A DNA stretch of 64,000 nt from Bacteroidia bacterium (GTDB taxonomy: Bacteria > Bacteroidota > Bacteroidia > AKYH767-A > OLB10), in NCBI GenBank assembly GCA_016788065.1, contig JAEUTI010000081.1, positions 94,480-158,479 of the forward strand, read 5' to 3'. The notes below the pieces were generated by a model. It was not told the origin of the DNA, made no database searches, and saw nothing but the letters and a program-made list of their open reading frames with translations. Of this stretch, positions 8,300-16,224 are shown piece by piece; within the stretch, counting starts at the first letter, position 1, and every line of letters begins with the position of its first letter. A program made the position numbers and the translations under genes.

Positions 8300-9157
8300 T
8301 CACTTTTGTGTGGAGCCTTTAGCTTCTTTGAGTGAAGCGATATAGGCATCTACATCTTTAATCATCTGCTGGTCGTTCGAAAGACTCTTGAAAATTTCAA
8401 AACTTTCAATAGCCTTGTCATTATTTCCGGTTCTGACATAAGCCTCTCCGATATACACGTGCATGTCGATGCGGGCAGGATTTATTTCGAGAACCTTATT
8501 AAATCGTTCCATGGCTTTGTCGAATTGCCCCGATTTCATGGATAAAAACCCCAGGTTTAACTGGGCGTTTTCATGTTTCGGATCGGCGGTCACCACTTCG
8601 CGAAGCAGCGTAATACCTTTCATGGGTTCTGCTGTTCCTTCGGCATAAAGAATACCCAAATCTGTCTTGGCATTCAGGTTGGATGGGTTCAATTCCAGTA
8701 CTTTGTTGTAGCTGGTAATAGCGGATGACAGAAAGTAGGAAGCTTCTAAAGAATCCTTACCTGATTTAAATGCATCAAAGTACCTGTAAGCGGCATTGAG
8801 CCAATCGGTTTCACTCTGATTTTTTAAAGCCTTCTGATTATAGTACCAACCTGCTGCTCCGGGAACACCCGATGCATCCCAGGTTTTGGCAATTGAATCA
8901 TAAAGTGCCAGATCGGTACTTCCTTTCTTTAATGCGGTCTCCCAAATTTCACTTTGAGCTCCCTCATTCCATCCTGCCCGGGTCTTAGAAGATTCTAAAA
9001 ATTGCTCAATCGAAAAGGCCGTTTTGCCGGCCATTTCTTTAGAGTCAACTTTTGGTTCTTCCGCTCCTTTTGGTGTCTTTGGTAACAGATAAATCCCTGC
9101 TGCCAATGCAATAGCGCCTGTCACCAGACCTACCCGGAGTTTCGATCCCCCATCCAT
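8300..9157 (-). CDS. tetratricopeptide repeat protein, membrane-anchored
   Basis: A 285-residue protein with a single N-terminal membrane segment (about 8-25, RVGLVTGAIALAAGIYLLP) followed by a periplasmic-type region. At least three TPR units are readable from about residue 135 on (for example AKTDLGILYAEG, AQLNLGFLSMKSGQFDKAMERFNKVLEINP, MHVYIGEAYVRTGNNDKAIESFEIF). TPRs mediate protein binding; no enzymatic motif is present. It lies 9 bp after the HU gene and is probably cotranscribed with it. The same neighbourhood (HU, TPR, basic peptide, RNase G) appears to be conserved in Bacteroidota, but its joint function is not known to me. Confidence 0.85.
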   Translation of the reverse strand: MDGGSKLRVGLVTGAIALAAGIYLLPKTPKGAEEPKVDSKEMAGKTAFSIEQFLESSKTRAGWNEGAQSEIWETALKKGSTDLALYDSIAKTWDASGVPGAAGWYYNQKALKNQSETDWLNAAYRYFDAFKSGKDSLEASYFLSSAITSYNKVLELNPSNLNAKTDLGILYAEGTAEPMKGITLLREVVTADPKHENAQLNLGFLSMKSGQFDKAMERFNKVLEINPARIDMHVYIGEAYVRTGNNDKAIESFEIFKSLSNDQQMIKDVDAYIASLKEAKGSTQK

Positions 9158-9166
9158 AATGGCAAA

Positions 9167-9454
9167 TTACTTCTTAACCGAAGTCTTTACTTTTTCAGTA
9201 AAGGTCTTAGCTGGTTTGAAAGCCGGTATGTAATGTTCCGGAATGATGATCGTGGTGTTTTTGGTAATGATACGGCCGGTTTTCTTAGCACGTTTCTTTA
9301 CGATAAAACTTCCAAATCCTCTCAGGTAAACATTCTGATTGTTTTGAAGAGAAGTCTTAATTACTTTCATCATGGCTTCGATGGTCTGTTGAACAGCCAC
9401 CTTCTCAACGCCGGTTTTTGTTGCTACTTCTGCAACGAGTTCAGCTTTGGTCAT
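9167..9454 (-). CDS. HU/IHF family DNA-binding protein
   Basis: A 95-residue histone-like protein. It shows the HU helical base (MTKAELVAEVATKTG), the RGFGSF turn, and the beta-arm region ending PAFKPAKTFTEKV. HU dimers bend and compact DNA. Downstream, 9 bp away, is the TPR gene. A -7 box (TATCTTTG on the minus strand, 9495-9502) is about 40 bp upstream of the ATG. The arm sequence (KKTGRIITKNTTIIIPEHY) is longer on hydrophobics than the E. coli type, as is common in this phylum. Confidence 0.94.
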   Translation of the reverse strand: MTKAELVAEVATKTGVEKVAVQQTIEAMMKVIKTSLQNNQNVYLRGFGSFIVKKRAKKTGRIITKNTTIIIPEHYIPAFKPAKTFTEKVKTSVKK

Positions 9455-9494
9455 ATCATTATGAGTGTTATATTGTTTTTATTTATTGGGGGTG

Positions 9495-9502
9495 CAAAGA
9501 TA
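9495..9502 (-). promoter_or_regulatory. candidate -7 box for HU operon
   Basis: TATCTTTG on the minus strand fits TAnnTTTG and lies about 40 bp before the HU ATG. A -33 TTG is not evident. Confidence 0.5.
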
Positions 9503-9559
9503 AGTTATTAACTTGAAAATAAAAATTATTATTAATTAATTTTGAGCCCATTATCTCAT

Positions 9560-10639
9560 ATGGACATTTCAAAGGTATTAAAAGTATGGTATCAGAAACA
9601 TCATCGGCCACTTCCCTGGCGAAAAATTAATGATCCCTATAAAATCTGGCTCTCCGAAATTATTTTGCAACAAACCAGGGTCGAACAAGGGTTACCCTAT
9701 TATAATAGGTTTGTTGCTGATTATCCGACAGTTAGACATCTTGCCAAGGCCCCCGAGCAAGAAGTAATGAAGCTCTGGCAGGGATTAGGCTACTATTCCA
9801 GAGCCCGTAATCTGCATAGCGCAGCTAAGTCAATTGTAGCTGATTATCATGGTGTTTTCCCAAATTCTTACGAGTCTATCAAGTCTTTGAAAGGCATTGG
9901 AGATTATACTGCCGCCGCTATTGCCTCATTTGCCTACAACCTTCCACATGCAGTTGTAGATGGAAATGTTTATCGCGTTTTAGCCCGGTTGTTTGCAATT
10001 TCAACACCTATTGATAGTACAGCAGGTAAGAAGGAGTTTGCCTTATTAGCACAAAAATTACTCGATAAAAGCGATCCGGCAACTCATAATCAGGCAATTA
10101 TGGAGCTTGGAGCGGTTGTTTGCAAGCCTGCACAACCCGATTGTGAAAATTGTCCTTTAAGGATGCATTGTGAAGCATATAATAAAGGTATGGTTAGTAG
10201 CTTTCCAATTAAGGAAAATCGGGTTAAAGTCACAGCCAGATATTTCAACTATTTGATGATCAGATACAAAGACAGCTTTTATCTTAATCATCGAAATGGA
10301 AATGATATCTGGAAAAATTTATTCGATCTGCCAATGATTGAAACCAAATCGGCCATTGCCCCTGAATTGTTGGTCAAATCTGCCGGATGGAAGGATTTAT
10401 TTGGAGCTCAAACGGTTCATATAGAGAAAGTTAGAAGTTTTAAAGCGCATAAGTTATCGCATCAACACCTGCACACTACTTTTTATAGTGTAACTATCCA
10501 AAAATCACCCACATCTTCAGTTTGGAAGAAGTTTGTAAAGGTTAACTCACAAAGCATTGAAAATTATCCGATTCCAAAAATTATAGAGCATTTTTTTCAG
10601 GAAGAATCGATTGGTTATGGAGATGTAAAAAAATCTTGA
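9560..10639 (+). CDS. mutY: A/G-specific adenine glycosylase
   Basis: MutY removes adenine mispaired with 8-oxoguanine in base-excision repair. The protein has the catalytic glutamate region SEIILQQTRVEQGLPYYNRF, the helix-hairpin-helix LKGIGDYTAAAIASFA, the catalytic aspartate in VVDGNVYRVLARLF, and the 4Fe-4S loop C-x6-C-x2-C-x5-C (CKPAQPDCENCPLRMHC). The C-terminal third resembles the NUDIX-like 8-oxoG recognition domain. An in-frame TTG lies 18 bp upstream (9542); ATG 9560 is preferred because it gives the usual N terminus (MDISKVLKVWYQKHHRPLPWR). Confidence 0.94.
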   Translation: MDISKVLKVWYQKHHRPLPWRKINDPYKIWLSEIILQQTRVEQGLPYYNRFVADYPTVRHLAKAPEQEVMKLWQGLGYYSRARNLHSAAKSIVADYHGVFPNSYESIKSLKGIGDYTAAAIASFAYNLPHAVVDGNVYRVLARLFAISTPIDSTAGKKEFALLAQKLLDKSDPATHNQAIMELGAVVCKPAQPDCENCPLRMHCEAYNKGMVSSFPIKENRVKVTARYFNYLMIRYKDSFYLNHRNGNDIWKNLFDLPMIETKSAIAPELLVKSAGWKDLFGAQTVHIEKVRSFKAHKLSHQHLHTTFYSVTIQKSPTSSVWKKFVKVNSQSIENYPIPKIIEHFFQEESIGYGDVKKS

Positions 10640-10678
10640 TTTTTTTTATGATGACCTGAATACAAGTGCCTATTTTAG

Positions 10679-10686
10679 TATATTTG
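10679..10686 (+). promoter_or_regulatory. candidate -7 box for ssb
   Basis: TATATTTG fits TAnnTTTG, 45 bp upstream of the ssb ATG. The -33 element is not clear. Confidence 0.45.
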
Positions 10687-10731
10687 TAGTATTAAGCCTA
10701 CGATCAAGACTCATAGCATTATCATAAGCGC

Positions 10732-11199
10732 ATGTCAGGAATTAACAAAGTTATCTTAGTCGGAAATGTCGGTAAAGATCCCGAAATCCGCCACCTCGAA
10801 GGAGGAATTGCAGTTGCAAAATTTCCATTAGCAACATCTGAAATTTACAAAACCAAAGATGGTCAACGCGTTGATCAAACCGAATGGCACAACATTGTTA
10901 TGTGGCGCGGTTTAGCAGAAAGTGCTGAAAAATATTTACGCAAAGGAGCCTTGGTTTATGTTGAAGGAAAAATCAGAACACGTTCGTGGGATGATAAGGA
11001 TGGCAATAAAAAATATACAACCGAAATTGTTGCTGACACCATGACGATGTTGTCTTCAAACAGAAAACCAGATGAACATAATTCATCAGGAAGTAATGCA
11101 CAACGTCCTTCTGTAAGTGATGAATCCACAGTGAATATTTCAAACAATAACAGTACTCCTTCTTCTGAAAATACAAGTGGCGACGATTTGCCATATTGA
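10732..11199 (+). CDS. ssb: single-stranded DNA-binding protein
   Basis: A 155-residue SSB: an N-terminal OB-fold (MSGINKVILVGNVGKDPEIRH, WHNIVMWRGLAESAEKYLRKGALVYVEGKI) to about residue 108, then a Ser/Asn-rich disordered linker and the acidic protein-docking tip ending DDLPY. The final residue is Tyr rather than the usual Phe, a conservative change in the motif that contacts RecQ, PriA and other partners. SSB coats ssDNA in replication and repair. It has its own -7 box and a strong terminator, so it is probably monocistronic. Confidence 0.95.
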   Translation: MSGINKVILVGNVGKDPEIRHLEGGIAVAKFPLATSEIYKTKDGQRVDQTEWHNIVMWRGLAESAEKYLRKGALVYVEGKIRTRSWDDKDGNKKYTTEIVADTMTMLSSNRKPDEHNSSGSNAQRPSVSDESTVNISNNNSTPSSENTSGDDLPY

Positions 11200-11217
11200 A
11201 AAATACATCATGATTGC

Positions 11218-11249
11218 CGGCGGGATCCTAATCAGGTCCCGCCTTTTTT
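11218..11249 (+). terminator. intrinsic terminator after ssb
   Basis: A stem of GGCGGGA paired with TCCCGCC around an 11-nt loop is followed by TTTTTT, about 20 bp after the ssb stop. This is a textbook Rho-independent terminator. Confidence 0.9.
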
Positions 11250-11260
11250 ATTTATTTTCC

Positions 11261-11288
11261 TTTGTTTATAGAATTAACTTTAACTTTG
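11261..11288 (+). promoter_or_regulatory. candidate promoter for gldD
   Basis: TTTG at 11261-11264 and TAACTTTG at 11281-11288, with a 16-nt spacer, resemble the Bacteroidota -33/-7 pair; the spacer is slightly short. It lies about 47 bp before the gldD ATG. Confidence 0.5.
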
Positions 11289-11335
11289 TTAGCCGGCTGA
11301 CCAGAAAGAAAACCTGATCAATAAAAATTTAAACT

Positions 11336-11956
11336 ATGCAAAATCACTTTTCAGGACATTGGAATTTAAATCCCTTTTCAGTCAAATTCCCTTTGATGTT
11401 ACTGATTGCGCTTTCGTCGATTTCATTCTCTGGTTGTGATGAGTCAACATACACCCCAAAGCCTAAAGGTTACTTCAGGATTGATCTCCCAGAAAAAAAA
11501 TATCGGATTCATGCTCCTCAAAATTGCCCATTTGAATTTGAAATTCCTGATTATTCAGTAATGATGAATTATAAGGATTCCGTAAAAGAACCCTGCTGGA
11601 ATTATCTCAATTTTCCAACCCTTAATGGTGAGATATTTTTAAGTTATGTACCGGTTCAAAATGATTTGCAGGTACTGACTGAAAATTCACGAACATTAGC
11701 TTATAAACACACTGTAAAGGCTGATGCAATCAATGAAGCTATTGTAGAAACCAATACCGGAGTGTATGGAATCATTTACGATATCGGAGGTAATGCTGCA
11801 TCATCGGTGCAGTTTTATGCTACCGATAGCACAAAGCATTTTATCAGAGGTGCGCTTTATTTTAATGTGGCACCACAGCCCGATTCATTGGCACCTGTGA
11901 TCAGATTTCTTCGTCGCGATATCGAACACATGCTTTCAACTATCAGATGGAAATAA
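11336..11956 (+). CDS. gldD: gliding motility lipoprotein GldD
   Basis: A 206-residue lipoprotein with a hydrophobic signal and lipobox ending in Cys (SSISFSGC, about residues 27-34), followed by the family hallmark YTPKPKGYFRIDLPEKKY and CPFEFEIPDYS. GldD is required for gliding and is linked to the T9SS in Flavobacterium johnsoniae, where gldE precedes it. Here gldD follows ssb directly with no gldE between them. The window encodes four T9SS-sorted proteins, consistent with a functional system. It is 9 bp upstream of the epimerase gene and likely cotranscribed with it. Confidence 0.9.
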   Translation: MQNHFSGHWNLNPFSVKFPLMLLIALSSISFSGCDESTYTPKPKGYFRIDLPEKKYRIHAPQNCPFEFEIPDYSVMMNYKDSVKEPCWNYLNFPTLNGEIFLSYVPVQNDLQVLTENSRTLAYKHTVKADAINEAIVETNTGVYGIIYDIGGNAASSVQFYATDSTKHFIRGALYFNVAPQPDSLAPVIRFLRRDIEHMLSTIRWK

Positions 11957-11965
11957 CAGCGTTGA

Positions 11966-12949
11966 ATGGATTTTAATTACCGGTTGCAGCATTATTTTCT
12001 GAAATTTAAAACTCCATTTGCCATAGCTCACGGAACCCGTGACGGAACCGATATTGTTCTATTGCACTTTACATGTGAAAACATCACTGCTGTTGGTGAG
12101 GCGAGCCTGCCTCCATACCTTGCTGAAAATAAAGAATCAGTAAATGATTTTATAAACTCCTTTTTTAAGGATTTTAAGTTTACTAATGATCTGAATACCT
12201 GTCTGGAATATTTGCATCAACACAAATCCGGAAATTATGCTGCTAAAGCATGTATTGACATTGCGCTTCATAATTGGTTTGCAGCATACAGGCAAATTCC
12301 GGTGTGGGAGTTGCTGGGCCTGAAAAATAATCCGTTACCCCCGTGTACATTTACAATTGGCATGGGTGCTCCCGATGTGATTCGTGAGAAGGTGAAGGAG
12401 GCTTCCGGCTTTAATATGATCAAAGTTAAACTTGGTGGTGAACACGACAAGCAAATTATAGAAACTATTCTTGATTGCACTAATACCAAACTTTGTGTGG
12501 ATGTGAATCAGGGTTGGAAAGATCCCGATTTTGCACTCGATATGATCCACTGGCTGGCTGAACGAAATATTGTTTTTGTGGAGCAACCATTGCCTAAATC
12601 TGATAAGCAGGGTCAGCAATGGTTATTTCAAAAATCGCCTCTCCCGATTATTGCCGATGAAGCTGTGCAGACCATTGAAGACATAGATGCTGTAAAAGAT
12701 TTTTACCACGGAATCAATGTGAAGTTGATGAAATGTGGTGGAATCTCACCCGGATTGGCTATGGTAAGAAAAGCAAAGTTGCTTCAAAAGTTGGTGTTGA
12801 TTGGAAGTATGTCTGAAACGTCGTGTGGGATTATGGCCGCAGCTCAATTGTCGTCGCTCGCGAAATGGGTTGACCTGGATGGTCCGTTGCTGGCATCAAA
12901 TAATCCTTTCGAAAATGTTAATTATAAGAATGGAATCCTTCAGATATAA
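11966..12949 (+). CDS. dipeptide epimerase (L-Ala-D/L-Glu epimerase type, enolase superfamily)
   Basis: A 327-residue enolase-superfamily enzyme of the muconate-lactonising subgroup, acting on dipeptides probably released from murein. The catalytic pattern is complete: K153-x-K155 (MIKVKLGG), metal ligands D179 (CVDVN), E206 (FVEQPLP) and D231 (IIADEA), and the second base lysine in INVKLMKCGGI (253/256). The start ATG is 9 bp after gldD. Specificity among L-Ala-L-Glu and other dipeptides is not certain from sequence. Confidence 0.87.
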   Translation: MDFNYRLQHYFLKFKTPFAIAHGTRDGTDIVLLHFTCENITAVGEASLPPYLAENKESVNDFINSFFKDFKFTNDLNTCLEYLHQHKSGNYAAKACIDIALHNWFAAYRQIPVWELLGLKNNPLPPCTFTIGMGAPDVIREKVKEASGFNMIKVKLGGEHDKQIIETILDCTNTKLCVDVNQGWKDPDFALDMIHWLAERNIVFVEQPLPKSDKQGQQWLFQKSPLPIIADEAVQTIEDIDAVKDFYHGINVKLMKCGGISPGLAMVRKAKLLQKLVLIGSMSETSCGIMAAAQLSSLAKWVDLDGPLLASNNPFENVNYKNGILQI

Positions 12950-12971
12950 CCACCGGCATTAACAACAAGAA

Positions 12972-13466
12972 TCAATTGTTGATCAGTTTTTGCATCAAAT
13001 GAACATCCAGAAACCTGTCAAATTTTTTACCTGCTTTTTTCATGACTCCGATATGCTCAAAGCCAAGTTGTTCATGGATGTGAATGCTGCTCAGGTTTCC
13101 TTCTGTTATTCGAGAAATGAGATTGGTTAATCCTGCTCGTTCCCCTTCGAGTGCTATTACTTCAACCATTCTTTTTCCTACACCTTTTCCCCGGTGATTT
13201 CTATCGATATACACCGATACTTCAGCAGTTCCGTCATAAGCGCAACGATCGCTCCATTTCGATAATGAAGCAAATCCAATTACCTTAGAATCTATTTCGG
13301 CAACTATGACAGGATGTTTTTCATCATGGTTAAGAAACCATTGCATTCTTTCTTCAACAGTTTTTGTTTCTGTATCGAAAGTTGCAGTGGTGTTTAAAAT
13401 GGCATCATTATAGATGTCTGTTATACGCAAAATGTCGTTTGCAGTGGCCGGACGAATAGATAACAT
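12972..13466 (-). CDS. GNAT family N-acetyltransferase (phosphinothricin acetyltransferase-like)
   Basis: A 164-residue acetyltransferase similar to the Pat/Bar/YncA group. The acetyl-CoA pyrophosphate loop is RGKGVGKRM (about 93-101), preceded by AEVSVYIDRNH, and followed by NLSSIHIHEQLGFEHIGVM, typical of the family. The likely substrates are amino-acid analogues or methionine sulfone-type compounds, not assignable here. It converges with the epimerase gene and has a -7 box upstream. Confidence 0.88.
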   Translation of the reverse strand: MLSIRPATANDILRITDIYNDAILNTTATFDTETKTVEERMQWFLNHDEKHPVIVAEIDSKVIGFASLSKWSDRCAYDGTAEVSVYIDRNHRGKGVGKRMVEVIALEGERAGLTNLISRITEGNLSSIHIHEQLGFEHIGVMKKAGKKFDRFLDVHLMQKLINN

Positions 13467-13497
13467 AGAAAGGAATTCTTTTAATTGGTTATTGATA

Positions 13498-13505
13498 CAA
13501 ATATA
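13498..13505 (-). promoter_or_regulatory. candidate -7 box for GNAT gene
   Basis: TATATTTG on the minus strand, about 32 bp before the ATG at 13466, fits TAnnTTTG. Confidence 0.45.
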
Positions 13506-13539
13506 TTAAATGGAACATAAAATGGGAAACAATTTTTAG

Positions 13540-15069
13540 CTAAGAATTTTGCTCTTCCAGTTTTTTAATTCTGTTTAATTCCAGTTTTTCAAGAATTTCA
13601 GGCCAAAGCAGATCATAAGGAATTACCTCAAGCGTTTCGAGTTCACTTTGTTCACCAAGGTGTGACTCTTTTAGTTTTGCAAAAAACTTTAGAGAAATTT
13701 GTGCTGTTTTCTTGGGATCAAAATCATATTGAATCATTACCAGTAGCATTTTTATGAAGTAATAACTACGGGGATTTTTATCCTTACGAATATATCGCGA
13801 TGCATATAGTTTTAATGATTCAGCTTTATCAAGCAACTTTTCATAGTCTCCAAGATTTATGAGAATAATTGTTTGCGCAACTATAATTGAAAGGTTATAA
13901 CCTGCTTTATCTTTGGTAAATAACGGTACTTCATTAATAAACCTAAAGACATTAAATTTTTTGTGGAACTTGGAATTTACCGGCAACGCATAACTTAAAA
14001 ACGATTCAAAAATTTTCCACTTTTCCTGGTTCTGACCCGGGTAGGAAGTGTAGCTGGGGTGATTTATAACCTGATTGTATATTTCTGCAGCTTTTTCATA
14101 GTTCCGGGTATGTAAACTCAATAGAAAATAATATTCCAGGAAGATCAGCCAGTTGAGTGTTCCCGAATTAAAGAGAACCATACATTCAGCAGCATATTTA
14201 CTACCGTTTTCATAGTCGCGTAAGTGCAAACAACCATTCAGTTTGTGCAGGTTCATTTCACCCAATCTGACTTTTTGAATTAGATGGGGGTTCGATTTCA
14301 AATATTGCTCACACGATTCAGCAAGTGATATGGCACTTTTAAAATCATCTACGCTTTCATAATAACGAAGTCCAACCCGATACATATTTATTCTGGTTGT
14401 GTATGTATCGTACTCATTTACAGTTTCTTGTAATTGTTTGTAGTATTGTTTGGTAATAGAAGCCAATTCATCTTTGTTTGCCATTGATCTCACCACTTCC
14501 AGGATGATGAGCTGATTTAGCTCTTCCGCAAGTAATTCAGCTTCAAGTTGTTTGAGTGCATGTTTTAACTCCTGATCAAACTTGTAAAATTGTTTTTTAG
14601 AGCCTGAAAAGCTGCTTTGGTACCGCAACATCCTTAAAGCTATCACCGACAAGTCAGTAAAATAATATTCTTTAGCCGAAGAAAGTGCAAGTTTAAGGTA
14701 CTCTTTTCCGGAATACTGCTTGTTTTGAAGCAAAAGAATAGCACCTGTAAGCAAATTCTTACACGTAGAATAATAGGCCTTGTCATAAGAACTTTTAAAT
14801 TTTTTCTCCGTATCAAGTTGAAATATCATGTTCACCAAACGGTCTTTTGCTCTCGACTTTAACATGTCGAAAGTCTTGTCTCCCAATGGCTTACCATAGA
14901 TATCATTTATCGCTTCCTGGTCATTCTTCCAGGTTTTCTTACCTAATCCCTCGATCAGTTTGAGGTATTTCATGCCTCCGGCTTCCGAAGTTTTTATCTC
15001 CAGATATCGATTGTTTTTAGTGAAATCTGTTACTAATGAAGAGATTTCTTGCAAAATTTTAATAGACAT
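13540..15069 (-). CDS. hypothetical helical-repeat (TPR-like) protein
   Basis: A 509-residue protein without signal peptide or membrane helices, almost entirely alpha-helical by composition, with paired aromatic and alanine positions that suggest divergent TPR-like repeats (for example KAYYSTCKNLLTGAILLLQNKQYSGKE, DFKSAISLAESCEQYL, NYEKAAEIYNQVI). No catalytic motif was found. Similar long proteins are frequent and unannotated in Bacteroidota. It is monocistronic and divergent from the 60-residue ORF. Likely a cytoplasmic scaffold; the role is unknown. Confidence 0.75.
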   Translation of the reverse strand: MSIKILQEISSLVTDFTKNNRYLEIKTSEAGGMKYLKLIEGLGKKTWKNDQEAINDIYGKPLGDKTFDMLKSRAKDRLVNMIFQLDTEKKFKSSYDKAYYSTCKNLLTGAILLLQNKQYSGKEYLKLALSSAKEYYFTDLSVIALRMLRYQSSFSGSKKQFYKFDQELKHALKQLEAELLAEELNQLIILEVVRSMANKDELASITKQYYKQLQETVNEYDTYTTRINMYRVGLRYYESVDDFKSAISLAESCEQYLKSNPHLIQKVRLGEMNLHKLNGCLHLRDYENGSKYAAECMVLFNSGTLNWLIFLEYYFLLSLHTRNYEKAAEIYNQVINHPSYTSYPGQNQEKWKIFESFLSYALPVNSKFHKKFNVFRFINEVPLFTKDKAGYNLSIIVAQTIILINLGDYEKLLDKAESLKLYASRYIRKDKNPRSYYFIKMLLVMIQYDFDPKKTAQISLKFFAKLKESHLGEQSELETLEVIPYDLLWPEILEKLELNRIKKLEEQNS

Positions 15070-15214
15070 AGCGCTTTCGGAACGTTTTTAGCCCTGTAAA
15101 TGTAACTATAATATTTTAATCTGGTATAAATACTTCGAAATCAGGTGTTACTGGCACTCAAAAAATGATACCTGATAAACATATGTCTCACACTAATTTT
15201 ACAAACGCAAAACA

Positions 15215-15397
15215 ATGGTAGATCTATTAATTGCCATCCTGATATCGTTAGGATGTAATGCAACACACGACGCAACAACTGAAGAACTAAGAGATGCTTA
15301 TGGCTCTCAGTATGACAGAGCTGTTGAAATTTACAACTCCGGTGACTTTGCCGTAACAGGTGGTGGAGTAGTAATCGTAGAGTCGGGTGGTGACTGA
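15215..15397 (+). CDS. small hypothetical protein (60 aa)
   Basis: A 60-residue ORF with a short hydrophobic start (MVDLLIAILISLGCNATHD), an acidic helix (TEELRDAYGSQYDRAVEIYN) and a Gly/Val-rich acidic tail ending ESGGD. The Cys at residue 14 is not in a good lipobox and there is no N-terminal positive charge, so it is probably not a lipoprotein. It stands alone between divergent and downstream genes and is followed 25 bp later by an elaborate hairpin with a T-run, suggesting a dedicated short transcript. Function unknown. Confidence 0.55.
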   Translation: MVDLLIAILISLGCNATHDATTEELRDAYGSQYDRAVEIYNSGDFAVTGGGVVIVESGGD

Positions 15398-15422
15398 TTA
15401 AGAAAAAATTAACTCGAACTAA

Positions 15423-15487
15423 AACAGGGAGGGTCTCAATATCTAACGGGGGGTTAGTTTTGAGATATACTCCCTGTTATTTTTTTA
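15423..15487 (+). terminator. compound intrinsic terminator
   Basis: Three nested pairings form one long hairpin: AACAGGGAG with CTCCCTGTT (9 bp), TCTCAA with TTGAGA (6 bp) and CTAAC with GTTAG (5 bp) around a G-rich loop, followed by a run of Ts from 15480. It ends the transcript of the 60-residue ORF. Confidence 0.88.
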
Positions 15488-15539
15488 TACCTACCCCAAA
15501 GTATCTTTTCACTTAATAACCTTTAGGAAAATATCACCT

Positions 15540-15547
15540 TATCTTTG
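15540..15547 (+). promoter_or_regulatory. candidate -7 box for MBL-fold gene
   Basis: TATCTTTG matches TAnnTTTG, 20 bp before the ATG at 15568, giving a very short leader. Confidence 0.55.
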
Positions 15548-15567
15548 CAGAATAAAATCTCTGCATC

Positions 15568-16224
15568 ATGATTACGGTTAAGTCATTCTGTTTCAATTCC
15601 TTTGAAGAAAATACCTATGTTTTATCTGATTCAACAGGTGAATGTGTAATTATTGATCCGGGTTGTATGATGCAGGATGAGGAGGTTGAATTGGCTCACT
15701 ACATTGATGGACATCATCTCAGGCCTGTGCGACTATTGAATACACATTGTCATATCGATCATATTTTAGGAAACAGGTTTGTTGCCACCCGTTATCAATT
15801 GGGTTTGGAAATTCACGAAGGAGAAATTCCGGTATTGGCTTCTTCAGATCAGGTTAGTAAAATGTATCAGATCGCATTGAATCCATCACCTCAACCAGCT
15901 GCTTATTTAAAGCCGGGCCAACTCATTAAATTCGGTGCTTCTGAATTGCAAATTTTATTCACTCCCGGACACAGTCCCGGAAGTGTTTCGTTTTTTTCAA
16001 AGGCCGATCAGTTTGTAATTTCCGGAGATGTGCTGTTTGAAAGGAGTATCGGACGCACCGATCTTCCCGGTGGGAATTATGATACTTTAATAGAATCAAT
16101 CGTTAAAGAATTAATTCCTTTGGGAGATGATGTTGTTGTATACTCAGGACATGGTAATCCTACCACTATTGCAGCTGAAAAAAGATTCAATCCTTTTTTA
16201 AGAGAGCATGCTCAGAATTTTTGA
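15568..16224 (+). CDS. MBL-fold metallo-hydrolase (glyoxalase II-like)
   Basis: A 218-residue single-domain metallo-beta-lactamase-fold hydrolase. Metal ligands are H60-x-H62-x-D64-H65 (THCHIDHILG), the HSPGS histidine near 134, the bridging aspartate in VISGDVLF and the C-terminal histidine in YSGHGNPT. It resembles hydroxyacylglutathione hydrolase-like thioesterases but lacks the full glyoxalase II substrate domain. Its 3' end overlaps the convergent kmo gene by 27 bp. The substrate is not assignable. Confidence 0.9.
   Translation: MITVKSFCFNSFEENTYVLSDSTGECVIIDPGCMMQDEEVELAHYIDGHHLRPVRLLNTHCHIDHILGNRFVATRYQLGLEIHEGEIPVLASSDQVSKMYQIALNPSPQPAAYLKPGQLIKFGASELQILFTPGHSPGSVSFFSKADQFVISGDVLFERSIGRTDLPGGNYDTLIESIVKELIPLGDDVVVYSGHGNPTTIAAEKRFNPFLREHAQNF

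Noticed and set aside
8080..8322. 80-residue plus-strand frame downstream of rng
   Set aside because: Antisense to the 29-residue basic protein and the TPR gene's 3' end; the small minus-strand gene has clear composition and family support.
9542..9559. TTG start for mutY at 9542
   Set aside because: ATG 9560 gives the normal MutY N terminus; the extra six residues are not of the family.
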